A stretch of DNA of 37,444 bases from positions 1 through 37,444 of the forward strand of contig PSRM01000185.1 of NCBI GenBank assembly GCA_003176045.1. The letters are read 5' to 3'. Position numbers and translations under genes: made by a program. The DNA comes from Verrucomicrobiota bacterium. GTDB taxonomy: Bacteria; Verrucomicrobiota; Verrucomicrobiia; Limisphaerales; UBA8199. Below are positions 31,801 through 37,444 of the stretch, in pieces. The number at the start of each line of letters is the position of its first letter. The stretch's first letter is position 1. A model generated the notes under the pieces. It ran no database searches. It was not told the origin of the DNA and saw nothing but the letters and a program-made list of their open reading frames with translations.

Positions 31801-33099
31801 TGGCTGGCCACCCACGAAATCGGGCGGCAATTGAAAGAGTGGCGCGGCGAGCGCTACTGAATCCACTTTGCTCGCCAGCATGCCATTATTGACGACATTT
31901 ACATAAAGCCTCTCGGGCGATGTAGCTGCGAATTTCAAATAACCCATGGTGGCGGTGGCCTTGGCATAGTTCGGAAGGTAGGTACGCGAACTCAAAATAG
32001 CTGGCGCGTGATTGGTCGGATCATAAAGGTGATAGAGCCAGGCTTTGCCGCGCCCGCCATTGGCCACGCCCCCGATTTCCTCCACGCCGGCCAGCAAGTG
32101 GTTGGACACGTCCACGGTAATGCCAGCCAGGTTCTGCAACGGGTCGGTTCCACTGATCGAACTGGCGCTAAAGCTTGAGATGAGCCCGCCATTGGTGCCG
32201 TTTGGATCGAACCAGAGATACGCCAGCGGTCCACCTACTTGTTTTGCGAAAACGGTGTTACCGGGACCGAAGGCGATGCCGTCGTTGAAAATCGCGGTGT
32301 TTACGCCTGTAAAGCTTAGCGGTTTCAAATTGAAGTTTGTTCCATCGGCGGTTGTGAACAAGAAGCAATTTGTCCCGTTGCCCACGCTATTTGCTGTGCC
32401 GATGATGATCTGGGTATTTGGCCCCGAGCCGCGCACATCCATTGTTTGGCCGAGACGGGAGTTCGGGGCGATGATGTTGCTGTAACAAAGATTCGGCGCC
32501 GTTGCATAATCGGTCGCGCTCCACCAGCGATAGAGCTTAAAGCCGGTGGTCGTGCTGGCGGTAGTTTGATTGCAAACGAAAACCGCGCCGTCATCTGCTA
32601 CGCCCACAACTACCTGACAGTAGCTGCCGCCACCCATCCCGTTGGTGGCCAGGACCCCGGCGATTTGGCCGGAATTGGGATCCATGACGTAAATGTTGGC
32701 AAAATTGGTGATGATTGACTGGTTGGCGTTGGCACCGCCGAGGGAGCCAGCCTGGCCGCCATGAGCGTCCACCAAAATGACTTTTCCGCTTACCGGATCC
32801 CAAGTTATGCCACGCATATTGTAACCGTTGGTCGAGCCGGTCGTCCGAGGGTCGAGGTCACCAGGTTGGATGATCGAGGTGGACGTGTTTGGAACGACTC
32901 CGCCCGGCGCCGTGACAATGATGCCCACGCTCTCTCGCGGGCTGGTGCCGATGGAATCGCCGGGTTGGATACTGCCGTCACTGCGGCCAAACCCGGCGAG
33001 CGGGTCCAGCGTGTAGGTGTTCTGCGATCGGACGCTGCTGGCGCAAAGAAGTCCGACCAGCAGAGCCAGGGATGTGCGAGGGGATGATTTCATAGGCAT
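28900..33099 (-). CDS. Large exported protein: three DUF4623-like modules and two Ig-like domains
   Basis: 1399 residues with a signal peptide (TSLALLVGLLCASSVRS). Three homologous modules of about 330 residues are visible, starting near 90, 540 and 1000. Each has RxxxYNALSNQL/RGITWDPVSGK, a strand like IFVVNPDTGATLYKLN, VADDGAVYA and YKIYRWADTG-type segments. This is the pattern I know as DUF4623, a propeller-like exported domain of Verrucomicrobiota and Bacteroidota with unknown function. Between them lie Ig-like domains (about 437-515: AHFEAFATADVTNYQWYSNN; about 900-980: QFLTQPSHVRVLQGGTASL). The end, LQSSSSISPASWSDLAG ... VYYRLIQRR, matches the ending of the 24754-26886 protein and may be a sorting or surface-attachment signal. 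The start could also be the ATG at 33093. It is probably a cell-surface or extracellular protein. Confidence 0.85.
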   Translation of the reverse strand: MPMKSSPRTSLALLVGLLCASSVRSQNTYTLDPLAGFGRSDGSIQPGDSIGTSPRESVGIIVTAPGGVVPNTSTSIIQPGDLDPRTTGSTNGYNMRGITWDPVSGKVILVDAHGGQAGSLGGANANQSIITNFANIYVMDPNSGQIAGVLATNGMGGGSYCQVVVGVADDGAVFVCNQTTASTTTGFKLYRWWSATDYATAPNLCYSNIIAPNSRLGQTMDVRGSGPNTQIIIGTANSVGNGTNCFLFTTADGTNFNLKPLSFTGVNTAIFNDGIAFGPGNTVFAKQVGGPLAYLWFDPNGTNGGLISSFSASSISGTDPLQNLAGITVDVSNHLLAGVEEIGGVANGGRGKAWLYHLYDPTNHAPAILSSRTYLPNYAKATATMGYLKFAATSPERLYVNVVNNGMLASKVDSVALAAPLFQLPPDFVGGQPRNTDLPASNRAAVGATAHFEAFATADVTNYQWYSNNVPISGATTYFLDLTNVQLSYSGSIYKVIAYNAAGSKESAHCTLTVVTASAFFHPSLLWQKQANTTALSDPANYITSNGGAGTPNERCIAYNALSNQLLVVRGLAPGSFANMNIFVVNPDTGATLYKLNKTGMTNSATLNLAGIGVADDGAVYATSVASDKSYKIYRWADTGSNTVPVAIFGTNSSCPYWQTGTANPGAYNPIQDLTGDQQFRFGDDLAVKGAGLNTQIIVDSQNNTTYAAILTPADNTMTNWNQTGFVLQNTAGSYGFQAYGTSIGRSVQLGPIMFNSQYNANLPTFWQKRNNNPPGAPMSVMAYEGGGGVAALQVANFSQPLFTNGAVGINFSLNLAASVAFSLPLNSNVNPPDQLSFYDLTDPSQAVLLSQQNLPVSTAGSTPRMANNNAVAQVVFGLNPATGSNYVFVIDGNNGVATYYLSGGVTPPPQFLTQPSHVRVLQGGTASLSAQVDQVATLTWYQGTNPPVNTGIQGSVLTFNNAQLTNAGDYFVIANNANGSRTSMVAHVTVSLPGDNYTLTNIWRVAAGNPSFPYLTTNNANTPYERSFGYNALSNQLIITHCPPADHNFAIYAVDATAGTSFYTLNTNGIIYAGGSEVSGSNPLDVDAVAVADDGAVYVACETPNASGGANGDVTKMLHVFRWADSGASTPATVIWEGDPSGQPTAINERWGDVMAARGSGTNTELILNSYDGIFGVVLKPTDSTMATFTNYWFYDAGGAGNIGRSIQFGNTNTVYEKRHNTPLIYSQYLTNTQSTVSLFGSDFASATLGPVFVDKTHNLAPGVDFVGSSTAPDAVALYDLSDVSTPMLIARYNFPANQQPNANFVGQILVSGWKVYALDANNGLMSLYINPPVNSMILHISQSGGSVTVTWGNSLAVLQSSSSISPASWSDLAGPGVTSYNTSATGTQVYYRLIQRR

Positions 33100-33459
33100 G
33101 ACTTGTTACATTTTAGAAGAGAACGGGGACAAAAAAAGAGCTTTGCAAAACTTAAATCGAAAGGAACCCGGACCTCCAGCAAGAGGTCACAGACTCTCAA
33201 CAGCGGGCCAGGCATGGTGTACTCCATCGTATCAGAAAGCGGGACGATGGCTACACTTTTTCCAACAAAAGTTGATACTTTTCTGACCCATTGAGTCCTG
33301 ACATCAGAAAAGTATTGTAGTTTGTTCGATAATGTGTAGTGTGAAACTATCTAATTCGGGATACTGAGAATGTATAGAACTGTGCGGATCACGAATCGAA
33401 CCGAAGCGCGTCCTGGGGCTGCGGGCTCGGCGGTGCCCCGGGATTGGCGGTCGGCAGAT
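33100..33459. other. Divergent promoter region of the large exported protein and the pseudopilin-like gene
   Basis: 360 bases with no gene, less GC-rich than its neighbours. The main feature is the 12-bp inverted repeat at 33275-33315. A related half-word TATCAGAAAG lies at about 33228. No other repeat of the kinds seen elsewhere is present, which suits a regulatory region. Confidence 0.6.
33275..33315. promoter_or_regulatory. Inverted repeat, candidate operator in a divergent promoter region
   Basis: ATACTTTTCTGA (33275-33286) and TCAGAAAAGTAT (33304-33315) are perfect 12-bp inverse copies separated by 17 bases. The position between two divergent genes suggests a regulator-binding site; a bidirectional terminator is less likely because both genes read away from it. 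Confidence 0.45.
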
Positions 33460-34341
33460 ATGAAAACACCACCGAATCGGGCGTTTGGTTTTACTTTGAT
33501 CGAGTTGTTGGTCGTTATTGCGATCATCGCCATTCTGGCGGCCCTGCTTTTGCCGGCATTGGCGGCGGCCAAGGAAAAGGGCAAACAAATCTCCTGCTTG
33601 CAAAACCTTCATCAAATGGGGGTGGGCCAGCAGATGTTCGCGGACGATTGCCAGAATGGGGCCGAAATCTGGAACCAACCCTGGGCCCCGAGGGGATGTT
33701 TGACGGGTGCGATCGGGCCATGGAACGGGGGCGGCGGTCACGGCGATAATGATGGGACGGACCAGCAACTGCAGGATCATGACGCCAACTGGCTTTACGG
33801 CTTGTTCGACCAGAAAGGCAACTCCATCACTCCGCGCTACGTCACCTCGCTCAGGTCGTTCATTTGCCCCAGCACCCTCGGCGAGATTCGGGAAACCATG
33901 TTCACCTCGGTGAACCTCGAGAATACCCTCATTCTCGCCAAAGAATTGACTGACCTTCGTGGGCAGGAGGGCAAGATGCCGCAGGGCTCACGCAACACCA
34001 TGGCTGGCCAAAGCTACGAAATCTATGGTTGGTGGCATCGCTATGATCTAGGCGATGGACACCTACCCCGGCGGACGGTCAACACGGTTTCTACTTATGT
34101 GAATCAGGTCTATAATGCCGGCATGAGGCCCGGACCGTCGCGGATCTTCACGATTATGGACCATCTGGACGTGCACCCGGGCAATAGCGAGAATTCACCT
34201 AACAAGATTGATGGGCATGGCCTGCGCGGGGCCAATGTGGTTTTCTGCGATGCCCATGCTGCGTTCATCGGCCGGGCACAGTGGACCGAGGTTTATCGTA
34301 CCTCGGAGGATGATAGCTCGGGGAATGGGCTGATACCTTAG
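33460..34341 (+). CDS. Prepilin-type N-terminal cleavage/methylation domain protein (pseudopilin-like)
   Basis: 293 residues. The ATG at 33460 gives [19 protein letters not shown], a class III signal with cleavage at G-FTLIE and a hydrophobic helix ([20 protein letters not shown]). It is followed by [19 protein letters not shown] and a C-terminal globular part ending [15 protein letters not shown]. This is the type II secretion/pseudopilin-like family (H-X9-DG/DUF1559-related) that is greatly expanded in Verrucomicrobiota and Planctomycetota. It is processed by a prepilin peptidase and held in the inner membrane. Its individual role is unknown. An in-frame start at 33370 would add 30 residues before the signal and is unlikely. 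The gene stands alone, divergent from the large exported protein. Confidence 0.9.
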   Translation: MKTPPNRAFGFTLIELLVVIAIIAILAALLLPALAAAKEKGKQISCLQNLHQMGVGQQMFADDCQNGAEIWNQPWAPRGCLTGAIGPWNGGGGHGDNDGTDQQLQDHDANWLYGLFDQKGNSITPRYVTSLRSFICPSTLGEIRETMFTSVNLENTLILAKELTDLRGQEGKMPQGSRNTMAGQSYEIYGWWHRYDLGDGHLPRRTVNTVSTYVNQVYNAGMRPGPSRIFTIMDHLDVHPGNSENSPNKIDGHGLRGANVVFCDAHAAFIGRAQWTEVYRTSEDDSSGNGLIP

Positions 34342-34344
34342 CGG

Positions 34345-34466
34345 AAACTTCAAATTTCAAAAATCAAAATTCAAGGAACATTCAAGCTTCAAGCCCTCAC
34401 ATTTGGATCGTCGCGCCGAGGACGGCACATTTGAAGTTTGGAGTTTGAATTTTGAAGTTTTATCCG
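34345..34466. repeat. Inverted repeat of TTCAAAT/TTTGAAGTTTGGAGTTTG words
   Basis: The left part (34345-34393) carries ACTTCAAATTTCAAAAATC and TTCAAG words. The right part (34430-34466) carries the inverse words TTTGAAGTTTGGAGTTTG. It is followed by TTTTATCCGTG, as at 22376-22525. It begins a few bases after the pseudopilin-like stop codon and lies between two convergent genes. Confidence 0.75.
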
Positions 34467-34493
34467 TGTTTGCACTGTACGGCTACGAGTTGC

Positions 34494-35363
34494 TCAACTA
34501 CCCACGAGCCTTTGGTGCATCTGGTTTCTGAAACCTCGCGGGCTGAGGCCTTTGAGACGGAGGAACTGGCGATTGAAGTTCGAAAGGTTGGCGAAGCCCG
34601 AAGCATAGGCGACCTCGGTAATATTCTCCTCGCTCTCAGTCAATAAACGGCAAGCGCGCCCGATGCGCAGTTCGTTGACAAACTCAGGGAAAGTCTTGCC
34701 CGTGTGCGTCCGGAAAAAGCGGCTAAAGGCCCCTTCGCTAAGGTGGACCAGGTTTGCCACCTCCGAAATACGCAGATTCTGGGCAATGCGCGCGGCCAGA
34801 AACTGGTAAACCCGGTCCATTCGCTCCTGGTCGTAAGAGCCAAAGTTTGCCGCGAACCCGGGACTGGCGATGGTACGGCAGTCGTCCGAATTGGCCAGCA
34901 GGTTCAATATTTCCAGGAATTGGAGCAGCCGCTCCAGTCCTTTGGTGCCGGGCATTTGCTGCATCAGGGCACTGACCTTTTTGCGCGTGGGCCCAATAAC
35001 GTGCAGACCTCTGCCAGCGTTCACGAAAAGCCTCCGCACCGGCTCAAAGGCGGGTAATTTCAGCAGCGTCTCACCCAGGAATTGCTCTTCAAACTGGATC
35101 AGGAACGTCCGAACGGTCGCCCGGGCGTCGGAAGCTTCTTCCTGCCATATGTGCGGGAGCCCGGGGCCGACAAATACCAGGTCTCCGGGACTCAGCACCG
35201 CCATATTGTCTCCGACAATTCGATAGCCACGGCCTTCCAGCACCAGAATGATCTCGTACTCAGGATGCACGTGCCACGGACAATCGAAACCGCGCGCGCG
35301 ATAGTGCTTGAAAACAAACCCCTCCTGGGGCTCGCTGGTAAGTCGCTGAAACAGCGGTTTCAT
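34494..35363 (-). CDS. AraC family transcriptional regulator
   Basis: 289 residues. The N-terminal cupin sensor domain has WHVHPEYEIILVLEG (His31, His33, Glu35 region) and SPGDLVFVGPGLPHIW (His71), and probably binds a sugar or organic acid. The C-terminal AraC DNA-binding domain (about 190-289) has two helix-turn-helix units: ISEVANLVHLSEGAFSRFF and ITEVAYASGFANLSNFNRQF, then LKGLSPRGFR. It is divergent from the malic-enzyme-like gene 399 bases away and is the natural candidate to control it. The gap contains palindromes that could be operators. The start ATG at 35363 fits the family N-terminus. Confidence 0.93.
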   Translation of the reverse strand: MKPLFQRLTSEPQEGFVFKHYRARGFDCPWHVHPEYEIILVLEGRGYRIVGDNMAVLSPGDLVFVGPGLPHIWQEEASDARATVRTFLIQFEEQFLGETLLKLPAFEPVRRLFVNAGRGLHVIGPTRKKVSALMQQMPGTKGLERLLQFLEILNLLANSDDCRTIASPGFAANFGSYDQERMDRVYQFLAARIAQNLRISEVANLVHLSEGAFSRFFRTHTGKTFPEFVNELRIGRACRLLTESEENITEVAYASGFANLSNFNRQFLRLKGLSPRGFRNQMHQRLVGS

Positions 35364-35374
35364 TGGTGCGTAGT

Positions 35375-35445
35375 GCGCCGGGTGAGGGCACCCGGCCTAC
35401 AAGGACTAGTGCCTGGGGCCTGTAGGCCGCGTGCCCTCACGCGAC
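35375..35445. repeat. REP-like double hairpin with compensating stems
   Basis: Two inversely oriented halves. The first contains CCGGGTG-AGGG-CACCCGG and GCCTACA. The second contains TGTAGGC and CGCGTG-CCCT-CACGCG. Each half folds on itself, and the halves can also pair with each other. The stems differ in sequence but both remain fully paired. Confidence 0.8.
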
Positions 35446-35643
35446 GGTTTAGGGGTGCCATTATGCGGCGCCGGTCCAGCGGATTAACAGCCACGAGTCA
35501 GAATAATATCATACTTTAGCAGATTCTGTATAGTCAAATTGCGATTAGGAATCCTAATTTTCACCAGTAAACTGGGTATTTAACCCTATACTCCGCAGCG
35601 GCGCAAATGCCTAAGCTCTTGCCTATAGGTTTGCAAAGAACCT

Positions 35644-35673
35644 TGCAGCGGTCAGAGCTGCACTGTCTTTTTT
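35644..35673 (+). terminator. Hairpin with T-tract in the leader of the malic-enzyme-like gene
   Basis: TGCAGC (35644-35649), loop GGTCAGA, GCTGCA (35657-35662), then CTGTC and six T. The stem is only 6 bp with a short spacer before the T run. It could be an attenuator or a weak terminator; it may also be chance. Confidence 0.35.
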
Positions 35674-35761
35674 GAGGTTTTTAAATCAATGGATTTTTAC
35701 ACAACGGTCAGTCGCATTTTGTCAGGGACCTATTCCTGATGCCAATTCTTTATCTAGTTGT

Positions 35762-37291
35762 ATGAACACTTCTGATCATGTTACGAAAGCTCGAGCCGGC
35801 TGGATTCCTGTTCCTCTTCCGTATCCGCTTCCGACAGGCTCCGAGTTGGAGGACTTTTCGCGATTCTCGGTGGAAAGCAGTCCGCTGCGCAACTGGACGC
35901 CGGAGGACTCGGGTCCGACGCCGGTTCTGGAGGTTCCAATCTCGAGGGCCTCTCTGGACCCTGCTTTTGCAATTCACCGAGGAGGAAAGATTCGGATCCA
36001 GGCCAGGGTTCCCATCGCCTCGCGCCAAACTTTGTCGCGCGCGTATGGCTCGGGCGCCGCTCGAGTGTCTTGCGCAATCGCCAGGGACCGTGATCAGGTG
36101 TGGACTCTGACGGGCAAGGGCAACTCGGTGGCGGTAGTGACCGATGGCACGGGGTTGCCTGGCCTGGGAAACATTGGGGCGGAGGCGGCTATGCCGGCTG
36201 TCGAAGGCAAGGCGATGTTGTTCAGAGAGTTCGGCAACATAGACGCCTATCCGCTATGTCTGCGAGCGAATGATCCGGCCGAACTCACGCAGATTATCGA
36301 CAGCCTGAGCGTTGGATTCGGAGCCATAAACCTCACGGGCATAGCGGCTCCGGGTTGCTTCGCCATCGAGCGCCAGTTGCAGGAGCAACTCGATATCCCG
36401 GTTTTTGATGATTACCAACATGGAACGGCGATCGTGGTGTTGGCGGGCTTGATCAACGCGTTGCGCCTGTTGGGTCTTAAGCTTAGGGATACGAAGATAG
36501 TTGTCGCTGGCGCAGGCGCCGCAGGGACGGCTATCGCCAAATTGCTGTTGCGAGCCGGGGCTAGAAATCTTCTGGTGTGTGACCGGCAAGGAATACTGCA
36601 TGAAAGGCGAGCCGGTTTGGAGAAAGCCTCGACGTTCCTGGAAACTCGGCTTGGGGCCATGAGCGCTCACTCGGGAGATCGACGGCCTGCCGTGTCACGG
36701 CCATTCCTGCCGGCGAGAGCGACTGGTTGCATACACGCGAGCAAGATGGCCGTGGTACGGCGGGCCAACGCGCATCCAGGCAGCAAAGCATCCGCCAAAC
36801 GTTGGCTTGCGCACCGCACAAACCCGCAGCAATTCAGCGGCAGCCTTGCACGCGCCCTTGAAGGGGCGCAGGTTTTCATCGGGGCCTCTGCTCCCGGCGT
36901 GCTTGAGCCATACCTGATCGAAACCATGGCGCCCAAACCGATCATCTTTGCTTTGGCCACTCCCACTCCGGAGATCAGGCCGGAGGAAGCAGTTGGCGCG
37001 TTCATCGTGGGCTCCGGCCAGAGCGATTGCCCTAACCACATCAACAATGTTCTGGCGTTCCCTGGAATTTTCCGCGGCGCCCTGGACGTTCGCGCCACGC
37101 GTATCAATGAACAGATGAAACTTGCGGCTGCGCGGGCCATCGCCCGGTGCATCCACCCCCGCGACCTGGCGCCAGGGCTGATCGTGCCCAGCGTATTCAA
37201 CCGGGGCGTTGTCAAGCGCGTGGCCCAAGCGGTGCGAGAGGCGGCCGTCAGGACCGGCGTGGCGAGAGTAACCAGGGGAGTCGGGGAGTAG
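35762..37291 (+). CDS. Malic enzyme homologue lacking the metal-binding residues
   Basis: 509 residues, clearly homologous to bacterial NAD(P)-malic enzymes over both domains: VTDGTGLPGLGNIG, AVEGKAMLF with the catalytic Lys150, APGCFAIE, QHGTAIV, the nucleotide site VVAGAGAAGTAIAK (248-260), VFIGASAPG, and NNVLAFPGIFRGALDVRAT. Several active-site motifs are altered. YTPGVA reads YGSGAA (Tyr95 kept). NLEDI reads NLTGI, so the metal-binding Glu-Asp is Thr192-Gly193. HDDQHGTA reads DDYQHGTA, so the third metal ligand Asp is Tyr218. GRSD reads GQSD. A segment of about 50 residues (roughly 290-345, rich in Arg, Ala and Ser) is inserted before the TNP motif. Ordinary Mn/Mg-dependent malate decarboxylation is unlikely. 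The ATG at 35762 is preferred over 35672. The gene is divergent from an AraC regulator. Confidence 0.85.
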   Translation: MNTSDHVTKARAGWIPVPLPYPLPTGSELEDFSRFSVESSPLRNWTPEDSGPTPVLEVPISRASLDPAFAIHRGGKIRIQARVPIASRQTLSRAYGSGAARVSCAIARDRDQVWTLTGKGNSVAVVTDGTGLPGLGNIGAEAAMPAVEGKAMLFREFGNIDAYPLCLRANDPAELTQIIDSLSVGFGAINLTGIAAPGCFAIERQLQEQLDIPVFDDYQHGTAIVVLAGLINALRLLGLKLRDTKIVVAGAGAAGTAIAKLLLRAGARNLLVCDRQGILHERRAGLEKASTFLETRLGAMSAHSGDRRPAVSRPFLPARATGCIHASKMAVVRRANAHPGSKASAKRWLAHRTNPQQFSGSLARALEGAQVFIGASAPGVLEPYLIETMAPKPIIFALATPTPEIRPEEAVGAFIVGSGQSDCPNHINNVLAFPGIFRGALDVRATRINEQMKLAAARAIARCIHPRDLAPGLIVPSVFNRGVVKRVAQAVREAAVRTGVARVTRGVGE

Positions 37292-37292
37292 C

Positions 37293-37314
37293 GGTTCAGG
37301 GTTCAGGGTTCAGG
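37293..37314. repeat. GGGTTCA heptamer array
   Basis: Three GGTTCAG/GGGTTCA units beginning two bases after the stop codon of the malic-enzyme-like gene. Confidence 0.75.
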
Positions 37315-37370
37315 CGCGATGCGGCCGGTTCCGAAGCTTGAAGGTTGAAATTCGACCTACAGAAACAAAA

Positions 37371-37444
37371 CTGACAGAAGAATTTGAGGACAGAAAAATC
37401 GAAGGCAGGAAAATTTCACGGCAGGAAGATTTAAAAATCTTTTT
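37371..37444. repeat. GACAGAAAAATC/GGCAGGAAAATTT array, running to the window edge
   Basis: Four imperfect units of about 15-17 bases: GACAGAAGAATTTGAG, GACAGAAAAATCGAA, GGCAGGAAAATTTCAC and GGCAGGAAGATTT. The third unit matches GGCAGGAAAATTTTGCGGCA at 27117-27136. The array continues beyond the window. Confidence 0.75.

Larger units (their letters stand above)
35364..35761. other. Divergent regulatory region between the AraC gene and the malic-enzyme-like gene
   Basis: 398 bases without a gene. The AraC-proximal part holds a double-hairpin repeat (35375-35445). The rest is AT-rich and contains ATTAGG-AAT-CCTAAT (about 35546-35560), GGGT-ATTTA-ACCC (about 35575-35587) and a hairpin with a T-tract (35644-35673). 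The ATG at 35762 follows a further 88 bases of leader. Confidence 0.65.

Noticed and set aside
36254..36670. 138-residue minus-strand frame within the malic-like gene
   Set aside because: It lies opposite the conserved nucleotide-binding region of the real gene and has no family features.

Overview
The window looks like a chromosomal segment of a Verrucomicrobiota bacterium, most likely a soil or freshwater Pedosphaera/Limisphaera-type lineage. The evidence is indirect. It includes a pseudopilin-like protein whose N-terminus runs [20 protein letters not shown] and then [12 protein letters not shown], and large exported Ig-containing proteins that end in a W...(F/Y)YRL motif. Start codons mostly lack clear Shine-Dalgarno sequences, and the gaps between genes are filled with short tandem and palindromic repeats of kinds I associate with that group. 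No ribosomal or marker gene is present, so the assignment is inference.

Layout. A tRNA-Arg(UCU), cut at its 5' end, and a YkgJ-type cysteine-cluster protein open the window. Positions 816-13426 form a catabolic island: a RidA protein, two PF04734 (ceramidase-like) hydrolases on opposite strands around a TSUP exporter, a creatininase-family amidohydrolase overlapping a muconate-cycloisomerase-type enolase-superfamily enzyme, a sodium:solute symporter, a DUF3830 protein, an SDR dehydrogenase, an SMP-30 family protein, and a 2-oxoglutarate-semialdehyde-type aldehyde dehydrogenase. The set reads as uptake and breakdown of an amide- or lactone-containing substrate towards 2-oxoglutarate; the substrate is unknown.

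Positions 13546-22314 form a C4-dicarboxylate/TCA block. sdhB-sdhA are on the minus strand behind two small coupled unknown genes and an ankyrin gene. A two-subunit class I fumarase followed by the SDH membrane anchor is on the plus strand. A DctA-type symporter converges on the anchor gene. The SDH subunits are therefore split between two opposite-strand units.

Positions 22541-34341 hold a Gfo/Idh/MocA oxidoreductase, a GYF_2/zinc-ribbon membrane protein, two secreted glycoside-hydrolase-like proteins, a 1399-residue three-module DUF4623-like exported protein and a pseudopilin-like protein. Positions 34494-37291 hold an AraC-type regulator divergent from a malic-enzyme homologue that has lost the Glu-Asp/Asp metal-binding residues of its family.

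The most distinctive non-coding signal is the repeat population. It contains heptamer arrays, decamer arrays, arrays bounded by a ~27-bp inverted repeat, and hairpins whose stems vary in a compensatory way. In eight genes the stop codon lies inside such an element or at its edge, so the elements appear to set the 3' ends, and sometimes the C-terminal tails, of these genes.
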